From Kribbella voronezhensis (GTDB taxonomy: Bacteria; Actinomycetota; Actinomycetes; Propionibacteriales; Kribbellaceae), in NCBI RefSeq assembly GCF_004365175.1, contig NZ_SOCE01000003.1, forward strand, positions 1-64,000: a DNA stretch of 64,000 nt, read 5' to 3'. The position numbers were made by a program, and so were the translations under genes. Shown here piece after piece: positions 59,335-64,000 of the stretch. The notes under the pieces are model-generated. The model did no database searches. It was not told the DNA's origin and saw only the letters and a list, made by a program, of their open reading frames with translations. How positions within the stretch are numbered: the stretch's first letter is position 1; each line of letters starts with the position of its first letter.

Positions 59335-60627
59335 TCAGCACCGCCGCAGGGGAGCGGTGTAGGTGGTGTTGCTGGCGGTGGCTACGTAGTAGTCGGTGAC
59401 GTAGCTGCCGTCGGTCAGCCGGTCCCACACCGACGTCGTACCGACCTTGCTGCCCGGTGCCTGACAGGTGACCCACGCCAGCGCGCCGGCATTGAGCGAA
59501 CCGAGCACGGCGTACGACGTACTGGGCCCGCTCCGCCTGCTCAAGCCGGCCGTCGTCGTCTGGAACGGCAGGCTGCAGCCAGGGATCGGCGCGCTGTACG
59601 TCGTGTTGGACGGTGTGTTCACGTAGTAGTCGGTGACGTAGCTGCCATTGGTCAGCTTGTTCCAGACCGTCGTCGTCCCCACCTTGGTCCCGTACGTCTG
59701 GCAGGACACCTGCACGGTGGCGCCACTCGGGTAGGTGGCCACGACCGGGTACGCCGTGGTCGGTCCGCTCCGGGCGCTCAAAGTGGTCGTCGTCCGGTAG
59801 GCGAACCCGACGGCGCCGACCGGTGCGTCGAACCGGTCGTTGTCGATGTTCAAGGTGACGCCGCCGTACGTCTCGGTGTGATCGCCGTTGTACTGCTTGG
59901 CGCGCTGGCCCACTGTCCAATAGGTGTTGGGGACCGTCGGCCAGTTGACCAGCGACGAGCTCTTGTCCCAGCGAGCGATCCACAGGGCGTCCGGCCGGGC
60001 GAACGTCGTCGAGTTGTAGTACTGCGCAAGGTGCAGCGCACCTGAGTCCTGGTGGGCGTACACGCCGGCCAGGAACCCGCGGCGGTGCAGCTCCTTCGTC
60101 CACGCGGACAGGAAGTAGAGCACAGTCAGCTTGCAGCTCGTGTTGTTCGGGTCGTAGTGCTCCATGTCCCCGTAGATCGCACTGCCCGCCAGTAAGCCGA
60201 GTGCCCTTGCCTTGTTGAAGGCGTCGGTCGCCGCGCTCGTTCCCTGCGTCCCCGGAGCAGTGGGCGAGATCTTCTGTGCGGTGGTCCTGTTGGTGCAGGG
60301 CGCCTGCAAGCCCAGGTAGATCGGGATCAGTCGCCAGCCCATCTTGGTCACCGCGCTCACCCAGCTCGCCGTCAGCTGCGGTTGCGCACAGCTCCGGTTC
60401 ACCCCGCCGATGTAGATCCCGATCGCCTTGTACGGCGAGGATTTCCAAGCGGTCAGCTGCGCTACCGTCGGCGCAGTACAGGTGTCGAACGCCAGCCCGA
60501 CGTACCGCACCGCCACCGAACCAGCCGGATACCCGATGGTGGTCGCAGGCGCAGCCGTCGCGGGCACCGCGCCGCTCAGCCCCAACGCGCCGATCACCAG
60601 TCCCACGACAAGTTTGACCCGGAACAC
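59335..60627 (-). CDS. Secreted DUF1906 glycosidase-like protein with two C-terminal repeats
   Basis: 430 residues. Signal peptide (VVGLVIGALGLSGAVPATAA), then DUF1906, a GH25-like TIM-barrel domain found in actinobacterial secreted proteins: GLAFDTCTAPTVAQLTAW, GIYIGG, IYLGLQAPC, AIYGDMEHYDPNN. Two C-terminal SH3-like modules of about 70 residues repeat the pattern LSARSGPTTAYPV ... LTNGSYVTDYYV ... SNTTY and end at a Cys. It may bind or cut cell wall or surface glycan. GTG 60627 follows GGGGGTGGGG. Confidence 0.88.
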   Translation of the reverse strand: MFRVKLVVGLVIGALGLSGAVPATAAPATTIGYPAGSVAVRYVGLAFDTCTAPTVAQLTAWKSSPYKAIGIYIGGVNRSCAQPQLTASWVSAVTKMGWRLIPIYLGLQAPCTNRTTAQKISPTAPGTQGTSAATDAFNKARALGLLAGSAIYGDMEHYDPNNTSCKLTVLYFLSAWTKELHRRGFLAGVYAHQDSGALHLAQYYNSTTFARPDALWIARWDKSSSLVNWPTVPNTYWTVGQRAKQYNGDHTETYGGVTLNIDNDRFDAPVGAVGFAYRTTTTLSARSGPTTAYPVVATYPSGATVQVSCQTYGTKVGTTTVWNKLTNGSYVTDYYVNTPSNTTYSAPIPGCSLPFQTTTAGLSRRSGPSTSYAVLGSLNAGALAWVTCQAPGSKVGTTSVWDRLTDGSYVTDYYVATASNTTYTAPLRRC

Positions 60628-60751
60628 GACCCCACCCCCTGGACCCGACGAGGCAAATCCGCCCTCTTGCAGTACACGCCCGTTCGGACCGGTTGCATAG
60701 GGGGCACTTTGCGGCAGGATGGCAGGCACCGAACCGTGGAGGTGGAGCACG

Positions 60752-61234
60752 ATGACGCAGGAGCCGACGATCGTCGAGCGGGACGAGCAGCCGTACGTCG
60801 CGTTGCGGGGGAAGGTGGCGATGGACGGGATCGCCGAGTTCGCGGACCGGATGCACGAGGTGATCGGCTGGATCGCCGCGCGCAACATCGAGCCGGTGGG
60901 CGACCCGTTCTTCAAGTACGACGTGGTGGACATGGACGAAGGTCTTGTGATGGAGATCGGCTTCCCCGTCGAGGAACGGCACAGCGGCGAGGAGCAGATT
61001 GTCGGCGGCGTCCTACCGGCCGGGCGGTACGTCAGTGTCACCCACGTCGGCCACCCTGACGGCCTTCGCGAGGCGACCGGGGAGCTGCTGGCCTGGGCCG
61101 AGAAGGAAGGCCTCGAATGGGATGCCGACGGCAACAAGTGGGGTTGCCGGCTCGAGATCTACAAGTCCGATCCCCGCGAGGTCCCGGACATGAACGACTG
61201 GGAGACCGAACTCCTCTTCCGCCTCCGCGGCTGA
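60752..61234 (+). CDS. GyrI-like (SRPBCC/AraC-effector type) domain protein
   Basis: About 160 residues. IVERDEQPYVALRGKVAMDGIAEFADRMHEVIGWI and the GGVLPAGRYVSVTHVGHP strand are the GyrI/effector-binding domain pattern that binds small molecules. No DNA-binding domain is attached. ATG 60752 has GGAGGTGGAG upstream; ATG 60719 is too close to the upstream sequence. Its last codons (RLRG) and stop lie in a 24-bp tandem repeat. Confidence 0.87.
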   Translation: MTQEPTIVERDEQPYVALRGKVAMDGIAEFADRMHEVIGWIAARNIEPVGDPFFKYDVVDMDEGLVMEIGFPVEERHSGEEQIVGGVLPAGRYVSVTHVGHPDGLREATGELLAWAEKEGLEWDADGNKWGCRLEIYKSDPREVPDMNDWETELLFRLRG

Positions 61235-61300
61235 CGACACAGCCGCCTCCGCGGCTGACGACACAGCCGCCTCCGCGGTTGATCCGCCTCCGCGGCTGAC
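61219..61300 (+). repeat. 24-bp/17-bp tandem repeat over a stop codon
   Basis: Two exact 24-bp units (61219-61242, 61243-61266) and two 17-bp units (61267-61283, 61284-61300), all built on CCGCCTCCGCGGCTGA. The first unit carries the stop of the GyrI-like gene; the last abuts the stop of the minus-strand monooxygenase. The CCGCGG core is palindromic, so it may act as a terminator. Confidence 0.88.
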
Positions 61301-62380
61301 TCAGGCGGCGACCGGTAGCAGGAGATCGCGGAGTTCCCGCGCCGCGGCGAAGCCGGCCCGATTCCCACCGATCGTGCTCGCCGACGGCCCGTACCCGATC
61401 AGGTGCACCCGCGGATCCAGCACGGTCCGGGTGCCGTCCATCCGAATCCCACCGGACGACTCACGCAGACGCAGCGGCGCCAGATGACCCAGATCGGCCC
61501 GAAACCCGGTGGCCCACAGAATCACGTCCACCTGCTCGGTCCGCCCGTCGGCCCACTCCACCCCGTCCGGCGTGATCCGCTCGAACATCGACAACCGCGT
61601 GTACACACCCCGCCGGTACGCCGCCTGCTCCTGCTCGCGCAACTGCAGCCCGGTCACGCTGACCACACTCTTCGGCGGCAAGCCCGCGCGCACGCGCTCC
61701 TCCACCTTGGCGATGATCTGCCGCCCCAGCTCCGGCCCGAACTCACCGTCCGTACGCCACTCGGACACACGCCGCGTCACCCACGTCGTACGAGCGACCT
61801 CAGAGATCTCGGCAAGCAACTGCACCGCGGATGCGCCACCGCCGACCACGAGCACGTGCTGCCCCGCAAACTGTGCAGCGCCGTCGTAGTCGGCCGTGTG
61901 CAGCTGACGGCCGCCGAAGGTCTCGATCCCCGGATACCAGGGGATGAACGGGCGGTCCCAGGTGCCGGTCGCGTTGACGATCGCGTCGGCCCGATAGGTG
62001 TCGCGGTCGGTGCTCACCAGGTAGTGCTCGCCGTCACGCCGCACGCTCTCGACGCCGACGGGACGAACCACCGGCAGGTCGAAACGAGCTTCGTAGTCGG
62101 CGAAGTAGCGAGGGACGAACTCGTTGGCCCGCTCATCGCCCGCACTCTCCGGTACGGCGACCCCGGGCAGGTTCGCGATTCCGTGTACGTCGTGCATGGT
62201 GAGCGAGTCCCAGCGATGCTGCCACGCCCCACCAGGCGCCGGATTGCGATCCAGCACCAGCACACCGTCGTACCGGCTGAATCCCATCCTGACCAGGTGA
62301 TACGCGGCCGACAGGCCCGCCTGGCCGGCTCCGATCACCACCACCTGGGTCGTCTTCACACCGGGTTCAACACCGTCCAC
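61301..62380 (-). CDS. FAD-dependent monooxygenase-like oxidoreductase
   Basis: 359 residues. FAD motif VVVIGAGQAGLSAAYHL near the N-terminus, NADPH motif VLVVGGGASAVQLL near residue 175, and ATG-containing NATGTWD and VDVILWATGFRADL, typical of flavin-containing/Baeyer-Villiger-type monooxygenases. Substrate unknown. GTG 62380 is used; GTG 62359 (VKTTQVVVIG) would also fit. No clear ribosome site is seen. Confidence 0.88.
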   Translation of the reverse strand: MDGVEPGVKTTQVVVIGAGQAGLSAAYHLVRMGFSRYDGVLVLDRNPAPGGAWQHRWDSLTMHDVHGIANLPGVAVPESAGDERANEFVPRYFADYEARFDLPVVRPVGVESVRRDGEHYLVSTDRDTYRADAIVNATGTWDRPFIPWYPGIETFGGRQLHTADYDGAAQFAGQHVLVVGGGASAVQLLAEISEVARTTWVTRRVSEWRTDGEFGPELGRQIIAKVEERVRAGLPPKSVVSVTGLQLREQEQAAYRRGVYTRLSMFERITPDGVEWADGRTEQVDVILWATGFRADLGHLAPLRLRESSGGIRMDGTRTVLDPRVHLIGYGPSASTIGGNRAGFAAARELRDLLLPVAA

Positions 62381-62470
62381 GGCTCAAGATCTTCCCGACC
62401 CGACCGAGCGCCGCGGATAGCCTGGGACGGCCGTGGACCTCGCCTCGGCGGGCAGTGGACGGAGGATTGC

Positions 62471-63028
62471 ATGCTGCGGTTTAGTTCTGCCGGACCGGAA
62501 GACGCCGACCGAGTTGCGCTGCTGCATGCCGACAGTTGGCGGCGTCACTATCGCGGTGCGTACGCCGACTCGTTCCTCGACGGAGACATCGAGACCGAGC
62601 GGCGAGCGGTCTGGTCGACGAGGCTCGGCGCACCAGCCGGTACTGCGACCATCCTTGCCGAAACCGACGACGGTCAGCTGGCCGGCTTCGTGCACGTTGC
62701 GTTCGACTTCGACCCCAAGTGGGGCAGCCTTGTCGACAACTTGCACGTGCAGAACGCCCAACGGCGTACCGGCATCGGCACTCAACTGCTGGCACACGCC
62801 GGGCGAGCCGTCATCACCTCAGCGTCCAGCAACGCGATCTACCTCTGGGTCCTGCAGCAGAACACTGCCGCGCAACAGTTCTACCTGGCTGCCGGGGCCG
62901 CCAACGTGGAGACTGCACCCGTTCCGCCGCCCGGCGGAGATCCGGCCCGACTCAACGGCACTCCCGACTGCTTCCGCATGGCCTGGCCGGATGCCACCCA
63001 GTTGACGTCTCTGGCGAAGGATCGCTGA
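62471..63028 (+). CDS. GNAT family N-acetyltransferase
   Basis: 185 residues. RFSSAGPEDADRVALLHADSWRRHYRGAYADSFLD opens the GNAT fold; GFVHVAFD, NLHVQNAQRRTGIGTQLLAHAG (acetyl-CoA pyrophosphate loop) and YLWVLQQNTAAQQFYLAAGA follow in the family order. Acceptor unknown. ATG 62471 has GGAGGATT upstream. It converges on the membrane gene after 6 nt. Confidence 0.9.
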   Translation: MLRFSSAGPEDADRVALLHADSWRRHYRGAYADSFLDGDIETERRAVWSTRLGAPAGTATILAETDDGQLAGFVHVAFDFDPKWGSLVDNLHVQNAQRRTGIGTQLLAHAGRAVITSASSNAIYLWVLQQNTAAQQFYLAAGAANVETAPVPPPGGDPARLNGTPDCFRMAWPDATQLTSLAKDR

Positions 63029-63034
63029 GGGGAG

Positions 63035-63802
63035 TCAGTCCCAGCTGTTGTCAATGCGGTGGTGGTAGCGCTGGCCTGCCTTGCCGCCGACGACGGCCGC
63101 GAGCAGCGTGACGACCAGCAACGCCCCGGCCGCGATCACCCCGCCGCTGACGAGCAGGTTGTGCGCAATTGGCACGGATGGCAGGTCCAGCCGGTTCACC
63201 AGGTCGTACTGCGAGTCCGCGAGCGCGCCGAGGCCGATCACGATCAGTACGATCACCAGCCCGATCGCCCAGACACCGAAGCCCTGCCGCGCACCGTCGA
63301 ACCGCGCGAGGCGACCGGCGACGTACCCGCCGTTGTAGCAGGCGATCGCCAGCATCACGATGACCACCGCGGCGGTCGCGATGGCGATGGTTCCGGCGTG
63401 GTCGTCGAACGTGCTGCGATCGAAGGTGACCGCATAGTCGACCGCCGCCGCGATCGCGACGACGATACCGGTGATCAGCACGGTCAGCCCCACCGCGATC
63501 AGCCAGCCGAAGAACGCGGAGCCCGACTTGAACCCGCGGTACGCCGGGTCGACCTCGGCCGCCGTGGACGTCTTGACGTTCGCCCGGTGCGTCGCTCGCC
63601 GCTCCTCCTCGGGAGCGCCTACTCCGGGTTCCGCGACGCCAGGAGCAGCAGCCACCGGCTCTTGAACCGACGTCCGCTCCACAGGTCGCTCCGAGGCGGC
63701 ACGGTCCGCGGCCTCGCGCTGCGCGATGATGCGGTCGTCCGAGAACTGCCTGGGCGGGCTGAGCTGCTGCGTGTTCGTGCCGTCGCCGTAGTGCTGAACC
63801 AT
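63035..63802 (-). CDS. Multi-pass membrane protein with disordered N-terminus
   Basis: 255 residues. The first 85 are hydrophilic, Glu/Ala/Pro-rich. Four predicted membrane segments follow (FFGWLIAVGLTVLITGIVVAIAAA; TIAIATAAVVIVMLAIACYN; GVWAIGLVIVLIVIGLG; LLVSGGVIAAGALLVVTLLAAVVGG). It ends GGKAGQRYHHRIDNSWD, a motif shared with the neighbouring partial gene. Function unknown. GTGAGGAGAAGG lies before ATG 63802. Confidence 0.86.
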   Translation of the reverse strand: MVQHYGDGTNTQQLSPPRQFSDDRIIAQREAADRAASERPVERTSVQEPVAAAPGVAEPGVGAPEEERRATHRANVKTSTAAEVDPAYRGFKSGSAFFGWLIAVGLTVLITGIVVAIAAAVDYAVTFDRSTFDDHAGTIAIATAAVVIVMLAIACYNGGYVAGRLARFDGARQGFGVWAIGLVIVLIVIGLGALADSQYDLVNRLDLPSVPIAHNLLVSGGVIAAGALLVVTLLAAVVGGKAGQRYHHRIDNSWD

Positions 63803-63883
63803 GTCACCTTCTCCTCACAAGACGGCCCCGTCTGGTAACTCTTCTGGTACCCCCGGTAGGTGCCGCGCATGCGCTGACGCAGT

Positions 63884-64000
63884 TCAGCCGAGCAGTGCGT
63901 CGATCTTGTCGTGGTAGCGCTGACCGTTCTTGCCGCCGAGAAGCGCCGCGAGCAGCGGCAGCATCAGGACCGCGGCCGCAGTGATCAGTCCACCGGTGAC
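63884..64000 (-). CDS. Paralogous membrane protein, C-terminal end only (partial)
   Basis: The last 38 residues of a minus-strand gene whose start lies past the window. It reads as a membrane helix (GGLITAAAVLMLPLLAALLGG) then KNGQRYHDKIDALLG and a stop, matching GGKAGQRYHHRIDNSWD at the end of the neighbouring membrane protein. The two are probably tandem duplicates. Confidence 0.82.
   Translation of the reverse strand, partial: VTGGLITAAAVLMLPLLAALLGGKNGQRYHDKIDALLG

Overview
The window is high-GC actinobacterial chromosome. Gene content and order (steAB, scpAB with a ParA, pafA and pafBC, tatAC, a DUF222/HNH endonuclease, an F420-type luciferase-family oxidoreductase, GH92 and GH46 enzymes, many GTG starts) point to the Propionibacteriales, probably a Kribbella-like soil organism. 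That assignment is inference from gene content only. No tRNA, CRISPR array, transposase, prophage or large biosynthetic cluster was seen.

Layout. 1-100: the 3' end of a 5S rRNA and a strong hairpin terminator. 167-7487: a very long low-complexity Arg/Gly and Asp/Arg protein with TPR-like helices, a CHAD protein, a DUF1015 gene diverging from a HAD-IIA phosphatase, then a Lys/Ala-tailed phasin-like protein next to an acidic Pro-rich protein. 7506-19152: a tightly packed core block, tlyA - NAD kinase - recN - steA - steB - MraY/WecA-like - murJ - GT4 glycosyltransferase - pyrG - Nudix, mostly coupled by 4-nt stop/start overlaps; it joins rRNA modification, DNA repair and cell-envelope/division functions. 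19153-26522: accessory genes (secreted GH92 mannosidase with a secreted cyclophilin, VOC, HIT, DUF985 cupin, LLM oxidoreductase), with dispersed intergenic repeats. 27111-35094: ald, xerD, LtrA, then a chromosome-segregation operon (parA - ribbon-helix-helix-like protein - scpA - scpB - rluB).

35176-47542: pafA (Pup ligase), an FKBP lipoprotein, DUF3866, a hydrolase/SDR pair with a divergent GAF-LuxR regulator, pafB-pafC, a winged-helix protein, then a small membrane protein - tatA - tatC - lipid kinase. 47649-52630: an accessory insert with a GH46 chitosanase under a conspicuous palindromic operator, a HigBA-like toxin-antitoxin pair, a YcaQ/AlkX-like DNA glycosylase and an MFS transporter. 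53177-57955: the Ski2/Mtr4-like helicase and a DUF222/HNH endonuclease containing an 18-bp in-frame tandem repeat. 58431-64000: a MarR/cupin pair with shared operators, a DUF1906 secreted protein, a GyrI-like protein, a flavoprotein monooxygenase, a GNAT acetyltransferase and two adjacent related membrane proteins, the last cut by the window edge.

Recurring themes. (1) Many genes appear leaderless: a TANNNT hexamer lies 6-7 nt before the start codon at eleven genes. (2) A family of imperfect intergenic repeats, in both orientations, lies at the edges of accessory segments. (3) xerD has no usable ATG/GTG/TTG start and seems to begin with CTG overlapping the ald stop codon. (4) pafA directly follows rluB, with none of the usual proteasome genes (arc/mpa, dop, pup, prcB, prcA) in the window. 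I did not find one obvious wholly new defence or biosynthetic system. The best candidates for undescribed biology are the low-complexity protein beside the rRNA operon, the SteAB/MraY-like/MurJ/GT4 envelope module, and the ParA/ribbon-helix-helix pair fused to scpAB.
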